Assembly (NCBI GenBank): GCA_947359465.1
Contig: OX375881.1
Location: forward strand, 78,151,414-78,215,413
DNA from: Metellina segmentata
Taxonomy: Eukaryota > Arthropoda > Arachnida > Araneae > Tetragnathidae
Direction: 5' to 3'
Length of the DNA: 64,000 bases
A model generated the notes under the pieces. That model searched no databases. It saw nothing but the letters and a program-made list of their open reading frames with translations, and was not told the DNA's origin. Each line of letters opens with the position of its first letter. Position 1 is the stretch's first letter. Shown piece by piece: positions 35,885 through 47,010 of this stretch. Made by a program: the position numbers and the translations under genes.

Positions 35885-36215
35885 TAATCCGACACAAAGG
35901 TTGGACAGGTGTGATTAATCTCAAATTTGTCATAAAAGCATTGTAATACAAAAAATAAATTTTCAGAAAATTAATTAGGCTAACAAATGTATTGCTCCTT
36001 TAGTGTGTGGCTATAAACTTAAAAAAAAGGTAAAATATAGGTGATCCATCACAACAGTTGGGCAGCTGTGATTATTATCAAATTTCTCACAAATGTATTA
36101 TATTACAAGAAATAAATGTACCCAAAATGAAGCTGGGAAACAAATTTGTTTCTTCTTTAGTGTGATTTTATTATTTTTTCCAAATAACAAAGGTAAAACT
36201 ATAGGTGAACCGTCA
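35885..36215. repeat. About 155 bp tandem duplication
   Basis: Two and a bit copies share CCxxCACAAxxGTTGGxCAGxTGTGATTA, then CTCAxAAxxGxATT, an 'AAxAAATAxATxTxC' tract and TTTAGTGTG. A third start (GGTGAACCGTCAGTTGATAA) lies at about 36204. Immediately follows MITE copy E. Confidence 0.6.
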
Positions 36216-36727
36216 GTTGATAACTCAATTTCTGAAACGTCAGATTTTTGAATTTTCATGAGAAAGTTCTGTATGCAGCTTCCGTAGAATATAGTAACGT
36301 TAACGTAGGTTTCTGGTTAATTATTCTTATGTTTGCACCCTCACTATGTTTAGCACCTTCTTTTCATGCGTTGTTTAACACTTTCTCTGTTTTGATTTCT
36401 TATCCCAAGGAAGTATCGAAAAGTATGATGCATCATGTCTTCGTTGTTCACAACGATGAAATAATTTCGATCGAAATTGAAAAATCAGCAGTTCATTATA
36501 CTTAGAATTTGATCATTCTTTACAATGACTCTAGTTACGTAACGGTAAGAAGCACTGCGAGTCATCAAGACAGCACTTTTTGACAAATTTTCAGTCGGTT
36601 TATTTATACAGGGCTTTTTGTAACGTAAATTTCCAGTGGTTTAATCCAACAAATCTGAAATTACGCTGAGCCTCCATTACCGATATACCCTCCATTGTAG
36701 AAATTTTATTTCCAAAGACCATATTAT

Positions 36728-37052
36728 TCAAGGTTTCCCGATCCTATGTTGTGGACATTTGAAGATGTTACTGCACACGCAATTCTGTTCTTCAAAAATA
36801 TAAAATGCGTTGTCTTCTCCGTTGAGATCTGTGGCTGTTTCGGCGGTTGGTGCACCAACAGCATGTGTAGTAAGTAGAGCCCTTTCAGTCATATCGTCCT
36901 CGATGGTACGGATTCGCAAGTCCATGAATTCATCGGTATGTTCAGCATTCCACTCAGCACGGTAGTTACATTCCACGTAGGGATGATCTTTTTGCTTTTT
37001 TGTCTCATTTTTAACCTGCTTCGTTTGACGTCGCTTTATTCGATACTTCTTT
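36728..37052 (-). CDS. Candidate terminal exon of an unidentified minus-strand gene
   Basis: The minus-strand frame is open from a plausible acceptor (ATTTACCATTTCAG ending at 37053) to a TGA at 36728-36730. It gives about 108 residues. It begins very basic ('KKYRIKRRQTKQVKNETKKQ'), then carries a mixed acidic region ('NYRAEWNAEHTDEFMDLRIR', 'TIEDDMTER'), an Ala/Thr-rich stretch, and ends with three cysteines ('NCVCSNIFKCPQH'). Composition is balanced and clearly more GC-rich than the surrounding intron. An AATAAA on the same strand lies at 36705-36710, about 18 bp past the stop. A basic run then an acidic tail could be a juxtamembrane cytoplasmic domain, but I recognise no family. Alternatively translation could start at 37099 without splicing, or it could be a retrocopy. 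Confidence 0.45.
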
Positions 37053-37244
37053 CTGAAATGGTAAATATTTATTAATTTTTGAAAAAAAGGGAAATACACA
37101 TTGCGTATTTTAAAACCAACAGTTTATATAAAAATATAATGTTAATATACGTCAAAATTAATATAAATAATTAAACCTAAGAAATAAATAGGGAATAGAG
37201 CACACACTTAGATTTGTTTCCTGAACCAATCCAACATCTTGAAA

Positions 37245-37400
37245 GCGAATAAAACGTGGATCAAAATGACGTAAATAGCACTAAAAAAGTACTATTTCTT
37301 TAAAAAACGTCTGTAAAAACGACGTAAATAGCACTAAAAAGTACTGTTTTTAAAACTTCGGTAGAAATGACGTAAATAGCACTCAAAAGTGCTGTTTGTA
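37245..37400. repeat. Three-copy 55-60 bp repeat with TGACGTAA and hairpin
   Basis: Units start near 37267, 37319 and 37367: (A)TGACGTAAATAGCACTAAAA then AGTACT/AGTGCT. AGCACT pairs with AGTGCT across a 4-5 base loop; in two copies the right arm reads AGTACT. The first unit is TGACGTAAATAGCACT and the second CGACGTAAATAGCACT. It lies 190-350 bp upstream of the minus-strand candidate exon. Confidence 0.8.
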
Positions 37401-38369
37401 AATACAGTGGAAGAATATCCTACAACAAAAAATCGCTTTAATCAGACGCATATTTATTTCAATTGATCACATTTTTAAAAACGCTAGTTAGCAGTTTGAT
37501 AGATATAACATGAATGACGAAATCTTTTTGAGACAGTATTACTTACATACAACAATGTTTGGTAATAATGATATATAACTTTAGATACTCGATTAATAAT
37601 TAACCTATCATTATTATATGCAAAATAACTTCATTGTTTGCAAAATAGAGGAGATTCTGTTACGTTTATTTGCATCGATGTAGCAAGGATGTTTGAAATT
37701 TAATAACGAATTCCGAATATAAATGATAGATTAACTTCAATGTATTATTTGTTTTATTTTATATATAAAAAAGTTCATACATCAAAAATAATCTTATCTA
37801 AAATAATAAAACTGCTTTATCTTTTTATATATGTACAAGACAAATGATCTGAATAGTTTAATTTATATTTTCGAACCATATAATTCAATTTCAAAGTCGT
37901 TTTAAGTCTACGACATAAATGAAATAAATAAGACAAATTAAGTATCTATACCCTGATAAACTGAATCATCAGTTTATAACTTCGCAGAATTTTTTATCAA
38001 CAAGCAAGTTAATTCACCGAAATCAATTTTCTTGATATTCAAGAAAAACTGGAAGAAATTATAATATTGTAGGTCAATTCCAGTCATGAAAAAGACTGTA
38101 TCTTTTACAGGGATGCAACAGCTAAATAACTTATAAAATAGCAGCATAAATCTTTATAATAAGTAGTAAAAAAGGACTTAAAAAGAGACAAAGTAGTAAG
38201 TAGTAAGAAGGGACAAAGTAGTAAAAAGTAAGAAGGGACAAAATTTTCCTAAACCTTTGTTACATTTTTAAAAACATTGTACAAATTATTAATTTAGGAG
38301 CTTTAGAGACGATTTTGTGAAGCAATATTTTTCTAGTCGTCAAGTTTGTAAAATGGTAACAAAAGTCTC

Positions 38370-39240
38370 CTTTTAATCACATGTGGCAGACCTGCTTTTA
38401 TTATTATTTAATAATGAAAAAAGCGTTTAAAGTGTATGTACACACCAGACATCCTGAAAATCCAACAGAAAGTCTGAATATTTTGTTTATTGCTTCAATA
38501 TATTCTTCAATTCCTTAACTTTAAGCGATGCCATGATCTTGAAAATATTCCAAATAAATTTCTAGTTACAAGGGTTTTCGTTAGGAACTGTCACCATGAA
38601 CAGACGTGTTTCCAAAACTTTAAACTCAATTTCTGAAGAAACAAGTTTTTGCAATAGTATGCTTTGTTCAAACAGTGATAACTCAACAATAATTAATCTA
38701 TTATAATTATTTTTGTATCATTATAATCTACATAATACAGCGGATGTTTTGACCCTCAGTCAGAGTTATTAGTTAAGAAATAAATTTTAATGGATTTTTA
38801 AATCTTCTATTTCTAGAAAAAATCGTGATTTTGTATGCATTCTTTGGGGAAAAAGTTGTAACAGAAAACCTTTTCTTTGTAGAAACTTGATTGAGGGTCA
38901 AAACATGAAGAATAATATCGGAAATACTTTCCAACTAGAATTGTCTTTCTAGACAAATTAGAATTAGAGATATCACTGTTAGAAAACATGCTAATTAGCT
39001 CATTATATCTTAATTAGCAAATTAATAATTAGTTAAATATGATTTTTTTCTCAATGAAATAGTTTTAAGCATAAACCAATGACCTACTGTGAAAAAACTG
39101 GATTTTTAAAGTTAAAATTAAAAAAATAAACTTATAGTGTGTACGTACATTTTAATGCTTAGACTTTTCACACATGTGGCAGCCCTGCTTTTATTATTCT
39201 TTATTAATGAAAAAAGTGTTTAGAGCTTAGACTTTTTAAC
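38370..39240. repeat. Dispersed duplicate pair in intron 3
   Basis: The segment 38378-38450 (CACATGTGGCAGACCTGCTT, then TTATTATTxxTTAATAATGAAAAAAGCGTTTA) is repeated at 39169-39235 with few differences. The sequence between is unrelated AT-rich DNA. Confidence 0.65.
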
Positions 39241-41401
39241 TTTGCTCCGTGTAAGCTAATACCATATATTTACGAAAATGCGTCAATTTTTCGAAACAAA
39301 GAGAGTATGCATATGAGACAATGCGACCCATGATGTCACATTGCGTCTCAATCTGCTTCATTATAATTGAGAGTTTTAATGCATTGGTTTCATAGAGTTA
39401 TCCAAACTGAACTGGTAAGAAATATTCTGAGTGTCTCAAAATTGCATATGAAAAGAAAATAATTTTCAAAATATTTTTCCGAGCTTAGTATTATTTATAT
39501 ACGTGCGATTGATTTTTTATTTAGTTTTACACAACAATAGAAAACACGAGCAACTATGCCATATTTACTTTAATATCTTAAATAGAAATATTTCCCGGTA
39601 TTGCTTGAGTTGTATTGGATTGGTGTGAACTGAAGAATGATCACACTAATCATCTCTTCCTTCTAAAAATGTATGCATTATTTAAGTATACGAAAATACA
39701 TTTTTAACGACATTTTAACTTTTTCATGGCTTTTGCAATTTACTTCAGACTCAAATACATATATATGATACATCCAACCACACACATGTAATATATTTTA
39801 CAATCTTAGCAGCCTTGTTGTGAGACAAACTATAAAATTTTGTACAAAGATGACAGCTACAGAATTCTATTTTGAGTTTGGTAGTGACTATGAATGTCTC
39901 TTAAATATATGTTTTGTATAAAAAATCTAATAGCTACTGTATTGCTCCAGTTAAACGTCAATTAAAAAAACTAAATACCTGTATAATAGTAACTTCCAGC
40001 GTAGTGACCGCTTAGTATTCCTATCAATATATTTTGACTTGGTGCACTCTTACACCAGGGATGTGATGTTTCCTAATTTCATTTTCATTATGAGAGCAAT
40101 CATTATAAATAAATCACTGTTCTCAACAAATGTTTCACATGTATCTAAGTTGCAAAATAATAGGGGTTCTATAAGATAATCAATCTCTAAACTTTCTTTT
40201 AATTAAGACAAAAGTACTTTAATTTTCGAAAGTCATTTACAGTGATATTATATGAAGATAAGCAAAGTCTTATTTAAAAGTTACATTACTCCAACTAAGA
40301 GGCAATTTTAAATTCAATCCTCAAAACATTTTTTGAATCTAATGATTTGATTTCTAAATATAAGCCACCGACATATTTGGAATGATAAATTTAATTGCTT
40401 TAGTACAGCTTTTAATCATAATTACGAAACATGAAAAATAAATAAATTTTTAATTGATTTTATACATCTTGTAATTAAAATCTGTCAAAGTTCAGTAGCA
40501 TATTTGAAACGCAATGCTACCAGTCTGATTTTAACGCGTTACCTATCTTATTTTATAATGATTTGATTTTTAAATAATAATATGGCTTTAGTATTATTTG
40601 TAAAAAAATAATTGACTTCTAGCCAGCTACTTTATTTTTGGATCCCATATACTCTCTTTATGTTTCAATTTAAATTTTTATACTACGTTACTGACTTTAT
40701 TATTTTGATTCTACACCGCATGCAAACATAGTAAGAAAGTTATATTTTCCCGTTTCTTCTAACACTCAGTATCTTTCAAACCAATAGAATTGATCGCATG
40801 TGTACAGTTCTCGTATCCTACAGGTTTAGGATCCACATTGGCTTTCCTCCAAAACCTTAATTAATTTCAGCTGTAAAAAGAGTATGACAAATTAAGAAAA
40901 ATAATTTAACTGTTTTGTATTACATTTAAAATGAAAAAACCGTTAAACCTATAAACCGTTGAACTTTAGCTGTACAATTGTTTTTATAAATATAATAAAT
41001 TGAATTCATCCATGTATTTCCTGTGGTTTAAGTGTAGTTTCTCACTGGTGTTAGCATTCTGCGAGTTGTAGACGACGAATTTTGATTCTTATAAGGTTCG
41101 ATTTCTCTCCGGTGTTTTTCTCTATCTTCTGTGTTGGTAAAACTTTCCTCAGGTTGTATATATGCCCATTTACGTGATAATATTTGTGCAACCTAACCAA
41201 ATATGGTCCTTTCACTATAAAATTCCGATCTATTTTTTATTTCCAATTTATTTGAGTACTATTAATAAAGCGTAAATATTGTTGACACATTGATGAAATG
41301 CGGGTAATAATTTTTTTTAAGAAATATATCAACATGTATGAAAAAATATATTTGTGTCTTATTTTAAACATTATAAACCCTAACGTGTATGAATAATGTA
41401 C

Positions 41402-42110
41402 AGGGTGTCCATAAAGTCTCTTTAGAATTTCAAAAATGTATTACAAAGGCAAATGAAAAGACATATAAGTGGAAATTATTACAAAATGAGACGTAGATAT
41501 TGAAGTTATTTGTCCTCATTTAATATACCTCTATATGGGCACAATCAGTTATGGCATTAGTGTCCTCATTTAATATACCTCTATATGGGCACAATTAGAA
41601 GCACATCAAGATGGTACTCGATTTCTTGCCATGTTCGCAGTAGTTATACCCTCATCAATGGCGTCAATGGCATTAGTGATCCTCTGGTTTAGATTATTGA
41701 TATCTCCTACCTCTGTTCGATACGACACCACATTCTCGGGACTGCATATTCGTGGGTTCCTAAAAAAAACCATTTCCATTGAAAAGTGTGGCCCAATTCG
41801 CTGGCCACCTCATTCACCCAGATATCACTCCCCTCGATTTCTTTCCATGAAGTGATGTTAAAGATATCGTGTATGACATTTCCTTTACCACCATTGATTA
41901 GATATGCTACAGCAAAAATGCAAGAAATAAAAACCGTCTTGATGTGCTTTGTGCAACTAATGGTGCCCATTAGAGATGTATAAAATGAGGCAAACAAAAC
42001 TTAAATATAGACGTCTGATTTTGTAATAATATCCACTTATCTGTCTTTTTATTTTCCTATTCAGCTAATTTTTTAAATTGTAAATAAATACCATGGACAC
42101 CGTCTATATT
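41402..42110 (-). mobile_element. Mariner-like element remnant
   Basis: The left end is ACAGGGTGTCCATAAAGTCT after a TA; the right side has a decayed TACCATGGACACCGTCTA near 42090-42107, reading back as a similar terminus. The minus strand shows transposase C-terminal language from about 41860 to 41580: a 'WPPHSP' relic near 41815, 'ITNAIDAIDEG' type helices and 'CAHIEVY'. Internally deleted and frameshifted. A 53 bp segment beginning TGTCCTCATTTAATATACCT occurs twice in direct succession (about 41510 and 41563). Confidence 0.72.
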
Positions 42111-43439
42111 TAAAGTACTGTGAGCATAGGACAAGGTAAACAGCTTTTATGATTTAAGAAATATATTTTCCAAATACTTCATTCATGTTCCATAAAAGTC
42201 TCTATTTATTTTCCATGCTATAGCATAAAATTTCTTATTAAATTCAACTTTATAAGAATATTTTTGCAGCAAAAAATCTAAAAATAACAATCTGTAGCCT
42301 ATTACTCGATGAAAGACTGATGCAAAAAAGCATTACTCAGATTAGATCATCAGCGATACAATGTATAATCTTCGAAATTTTAAACTTGTGTCTAACATTA
42401 TCCTTGATAAATAGCCTCCTCTCAGGAAACTTGGGGTTCCAAGTGTTGTTTATTTAAATATTTATGCTTAAAGTTTGAATCTTTTGGGAAATTATGCTAA
42501 GCGAAAAAGTAATTTAGTCCTGTAAGACGGACATTATGAATAAAGCAATGCCTTTTGGGATATTAAGTTACTAATAACTTTCATTGTCCAGGAACCGAAA
42601 TCCGAATGGTTACACGAACTGCAATTTTGCATATTATTGTATACGTTAAAGGATGCAATATGCACAACATTTTTTTGCCGATGAAAGAATAAATGAATAT
42701 CCGATGAAAATTGCTTAAGAAATTTTAGTTTTGGCGAAATAAAAGGCTTGAATATAAGATCCTTGATTTCGATGTAATTTGTTCTTCGGTGGTGAAAAGG
42801 ATACTGTGATAAAACGTTTTCGGTAAATTTTCGTAGTATAATTATGCCAGAATTAGTCACAAAGTGAATTAAGTTTTAACGAAATGTAGTTACTAAGTTT
42901 CCTTCCCACATCAATATATGTTATCGCTAAAGTACAGAAATCAGATAATCTGCATACTAACTCGATCAATCCGTTAAAATGAAGAGAATTGTTTCAATTC
43001 TCAAATTACCTTGGTAATCTCTAGGTCAATTAGATAATCCACGCATTTTCTACTAGGCACTCGTTAAAGCGAAAAAAAACATCTTTCCTCGAACAACAGC
43101 ATTGCTTTTGTTCGCTTAAATTAGTACTGTGACAAACAACTCAATTATACTACGATACTTCTAGTAGAAAGACATGCTATTTTTTTATCCCATTCAGCTG
43201 CAAGTAATTTCATATGATAATGAGTAGATATAAATAAAATATACTGACAAATGTTGAAACATAATGTTATTTTTCGTTATCAAAAAAATCGTATTGATAT
43301 AATATTATAATTTTAAAAAAAATGGAAGGTGGAGAGAAAAATCAAACTTTTGCATTGTAACCATTCGAAAAGCCGTTAATATTCACATTACCTATATAAA
43401 GAGCGAAAAAATTTCAGTTTGTAGACAAGTTTTTAATAC

Positions 43440-43920
43440 ACTGCTAGGGTTATTTGTGTCCATTCCTGCTGCAAGAATGTCGCCAGCTCATCTGTAGATT
43501 GCGGACGTGGTTCCCTGATCCGTAAGCGTCATTCTAACTCGTCCCACAAATTTCGGGACTCTTAAAAGGTCAGGAAAGACGTTTACAGCCATATATTGAT
43601 ACCACTGCTTGACAGAGGCTGCAATATGACATGGCTCGTTGTCTTCCTGGAAATAACATTCGTCCATTCCATAAAATTGCTAGATCGTAGGAAAAACCTT
43701 ATTATTCAAAATGTCCATGTAGGCGTCGGCGTTCAATTTACCAGGTACAACTTGTAAAGGTCCCAGGCCATACCACGAAAAACACCCCAAACAAGTTGTC
43801 GGATTTTATGCAAATCCGCTGGTTTCCGGTCCATTATTGTAGGGTAGCGTTTATACTCTGTGAGCCAAATGTGTCCCAACATGGTATTTCAACAGAACGG
43901 TTAAAGTCTAGAACATGTCT
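43440..43920 (-). pseudogene. Tc1-type transposase fragment, same family as 16442-16960
   Basis: On the minus strand the frame reads '[20 protein letters not shown]', then after a stop 'FYGMDECYFQEDNEPCHI' (second catalytic Asp), 'VKQWYQYMAVNVF', a degraded Pro-rich motif, and 'DELxxRLRIRxxTT' language. No clean termini were found, so the element is decayed. It ends about 385 bp upstream of the FN3 exon. Confidence 0.75.
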
Positions 43921-44304
43921 AAAAACGAAACCGAAGTACTAGTATCATTCACATTATTGAACGATGATAGTTATTTTCGGCCCTTCACAACTCCTGGAAG
44001 GACTTATTTAAAAAAGGATTTAAGAAAGGCAGTTAAAAAAGAAATATTTAAACCGAGTGTTTCCTCTTGCTTATTTGAGTTCTTATGAAGGTGTTATGTT
44101 TCACGGAAATAGCCATATTTCATATTTGTCGTCTTGCCTTTATCGATATTTGTCATTTTCTGAAGCTTTCAAACCTGGACTACCAGTTTGGTTAGGGCTT
44201 ACATATTTTCTCCTTTGATCATGTTTCAAACGCTTAAAATAAATCGACACTTCTTGCCATCCTCTGTCTGTAAATCTTATTGTATTGTTCTTTTTTCGTT
44301 TCAG

Positions 44305-44604
44305 GACCTCCCGAACCTCTTCAAAACTGCACGATCACCAATCAGTCGTTCAGTTCTCTCTCGCTGTCCTGCGAGATAGGCGACGATGGGGGATCAAAGC
44401 AGTCGTTTCATCTGGAAATATACAGCATGAGACGCGAGCAATTGCTGGCTAATGTGACATCAAATGATAATCCCAGCTTCATCGTCAGGGGACTGCCCAC
44501 GGGGTCTTCCTTCATCGTTGTCGTCTATTCCTCCAACTCCAAAGGACGTAGCACTTCCGTTGCGATGACCGCTTCAACGCTCTTTTCGGCGGAACGGCAA
44601 ACAG
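44305..44604 (+). CDS. Sidestep-family receptor, exon for FN3 domain
   Basis: A 300 bp exon, phase 1 at both ends; acceptor TTTCGTTTCAG, donor ACAG|GTACTA (a weaker donor than those of the Ig exons). It encodes one fibronectin type III domain: 'GPPEPLQNCTITNQS', 'LSLSCEIGDDGGSKQSFHLE', 'FIVRGLPTGSSFIVVVYSSN', 'KGRSTSVAMTASTLFSAE'. The Cys-to-Cys spacing and the 'GDDGG' turn are as in other Sidestep proteins. N-glycosylation sites are at Asn8 and Asn13 and in 'ANVT'. The 3' two-thirds of this exon and the adjoining intron are tandemly duplicated (see next entry). If the donor is not used, the frame stays open for 32 Ser/Thr-rich residues to a stop at 44700. Confidence 0.94.
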
Positions 44605-45093
44605 GTACTAGTGTGTACACTAATGACTCCACCGTTTCATCAACAACTAAAGACTCAATGGGGACTGGATTAAGTGAAATTATTGTTACGCGCTATAGTT
44701 AAAAGGGATGGGATTCAATAGATAGGCGAGATAGGCGACGATGGGGGATCAAAGCAGTCGTTTCATCTGGAAATATACAGCATGAGACGCGAGCAATTGC
44801 TGGCTAATGTGACATCAAATGATAATCCCAGCTTCATCGTCAGGGGACTGCCCACGGGGTCTTCCTTCATCGTTGTCGTCTATTTCTCCAACTCCAAAGG
44901 ACGTAGCACTTCCATTGCGATGACCGCTTCAACGCTCTTTTCGGCGGAACAGCAAACAGGTACTAGTGTGTACACTAATGACTCCACCGTTTCATCAACA
45001 ACTAAAGACTCAATGGGGACTGGATTAAGTGAAATTATTGAAGTTATTGTTACGCGCTATAGTTAAAAGGGATGGGATTCAGAATGAATGTTA
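44371..45093. repeat. 355 bp tandem duplication cutting through the FN3 exon
   Basis: Copy 1 (44371-44725) starts inside the FN3 exon at GCGAGATAGGCGACGATGGG and runs through the donor into the intron. Copy 2 (44726-about 45093) is nearly identical. Within the exonic part I see three substitutions (TCC/TTC, GTT/ATT, CGG/CAG), all amino-acid-changing. In the intronic part copy 2 carries a 9 bp insertion (GAAGTTATT) that keeps the frame open. Confidence 0.95.
44726..45063 (+). pseudogene. Partial FN3 exon duplicate
   Basis: The second copy of the FN3 exon lacks its first 66 bp and has no clear branch or pyrimidine tract in front; only GATAG precedes it. It keeps the donor-like GTACTA. The frame is open from 44782 to a stop at 45064. 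It is probably not used, since three of three exonic differences from the parent are non-synonymous and the domain start is missing. A mutually exclusive exon would need a working acceptor, which I do not see. Confidence 0.75.
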
Positions 45094-45170
45094 ACTCTAC
45101 AAATAGTTTCGACATGATACCTCGTCCTGCAGCAGATCCAACTCTTGACAGTAATTACGCTATAAACACT

Positions 45171-46182
45171 CCAGGGTTCCCACAATCCTTGAAATTTTTT
45201 TTTTCCGAACTAGGAGCAATTGAGAGTGCTAGAAAATTACGGAACGAATTACGGTGAAAAGTCCTTGAAAATATTTGGCTTTTTTTAACTGGAAAATAAT
45301 TGTGTATTTTCGTCTGTCACTGAAACTGACTAGACTAGTTTCCTCAATCCGGTCAAGCTGTTGTTTCAGGCTTTGACACCACTGGAACTAAGAGTAAAAG
45401 GCAAGAAAAAAATATAGATTCCATGAATGAAAGGAAAATGATAACATACGACCACATGACTCAAATAAAACAGAACAAACTGTTAGCAGTCAGGACGTCA
45501 TTGGAAACTTAGCACGCGTCCAAAGATACAAAGCCAAACTCGTATTGCAAAAATATGAAAGTTACAGTTAAAAAATTATTTTCTTCTGGTGTAAAATACT
45601 ATGCAGATTTCAAATCCGTTGAAATTCCTACTCTATCTTTAACGATCGCAACGATAGAAACTTAGACTAGAGAATTAAAAACCCTAACTCCAATCAAAAC
45701 TTTTTATTTGTTTTGTTTCTCAAACAAAATAGGCTACGACAGCCGTCTGTTATAGTGGCAGTGAACGACAGTAAAATGAATAAAACCTTCTGCAATCTCC
45801 CATATTCTTCGTGCCACCAAAAGAATTCATCATACGATATTTTATCGAATGACCGAAATTGATTTGTGTGCAAGCAGTCTGATAGTAACATTGAGACGAT
45901 AACACTTTGCGAAAAAAAAAAAATCACAGGTTCTATGAGAAAGAAAAGACAAATTAAAACCAAAATTGATTATAACCTTTTTTTTTTTTATTATCAGTAG
46001 TTTAAAAAATAAAGTTTAAAAAAAATTATGTCTATTTTTAGTTTTTCACATTTTTCTTTTTATTAACAATTTTTGCATATGCCTTTTTTGAGTCGTTATA
46101 ACAATTTCAGGTCCTTGAAAAAAAAAATTTTTTGGTTTTGAAAAGTCCTTGTATTTTTTGGGACAGATGTGTGCGAACCATA
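45171..46182 (-). mobile_element. hAT-type element remnant
   Basis: The left side has CAGGGTTCCCACAATCCTTG, a typical hAT terminus. The right side reads back ATGGTTCGCACACATCTGTC, a decayed counterpart; both are followed by 'GTCCTTGAAAA'-like sequence. The minus-strand frame at 45963-45694 shows language like the C-terminal hAT dimerisation domain: 'ISYDEFFWWHEEYGRLQKVL', then 'ILLSFTATITDGCRSLFCL', where families have a Ser/Thr-Ala-x-x-Glu motif. The characteristic 8 bp duplication is not preserved. The rest of the transposase is missing. Confidence 0.6.
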
Positions 46183-46675
46183 TGCTTAACCCCTTTTTTG
46201 TAGCTTTGCGAAGTGCTTAACCGTTTCTTGTCCCCTTGGCATGTTTCTAACCAGAGTATTAACTTTTTTCTTGTAAGCGGAGCTATTCGATAGCTCCCGC
46301 ACAGGCGCTCGACTGCGCTGTTGGTTCTGACTTCATGTTAGTCTTGTTAATTCGTACCCTAAATTTTAATACATACATTTTAAGTGTATCCCGATATGTT
46401 TACTTGTCCAATCCCACCTGTTATAGTCCATCAAAATATGACTAATATCTCTATCACCAATTGCTAAATACGAGATGCCTCTTCATCACGGTATTGCCGA
46501 TTTTTTGATGATGACGAAATCAAAATAGGGTCAGTTTCCTTTTAATGACTAAATATAACGTCCACCAATATCTGATCAGATTTTCTGATGAAGAGATGCT
46601 TCGTAGAGAACACACACACACAAGAGGGTGTAGAAGGTTATCTTTGCTAGAACAATAGGGTCCTGTATAATTAAA

Positions 46676-47010
46676 ATAGTAATATAATTATAACAATAAT
46701 ATTATTTAAATAATAATATAATTAAAACAATATTATAAATGAAATAATAATATAATTAAAATAATAATACAGTTAAAATAAAAATAAAATTACAAAATTA
46801 ATATAATTAAAATAATAATAAATTTAAAACAAATAATGTAATTAAAATAATAATATAATTACAAAATTAATATAATTAAAATAATAATAAATTTAAAACA
46901 AATAATGTAATTAAAATAATAATATAATTGAAATATTAATATAATTGAAATAATAATATATTTAAAACAAATAATGTAATTAATATAATAATATAATTTA
47001 ATAATAATTA
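46676..47010. repeat. (AATAATATAATTAAAAT)n AT-only minisatellite
   Basis: About 330 bp of nearly pure A and T made of 'AATAATATAATTAAA' variants. A 60-70 bp sub-block (TACAAAATTAATATAATTAA and following) is itself repeated at 46790 and 46860. Confidence 0.93.

Noticed and set aside
42534..42860. 108-codon minus-strand frame
   Set aside because: AT-driven composition, no domain, no splice context; part of it weakly resembles 26640-26760, suggesting an old repeat.
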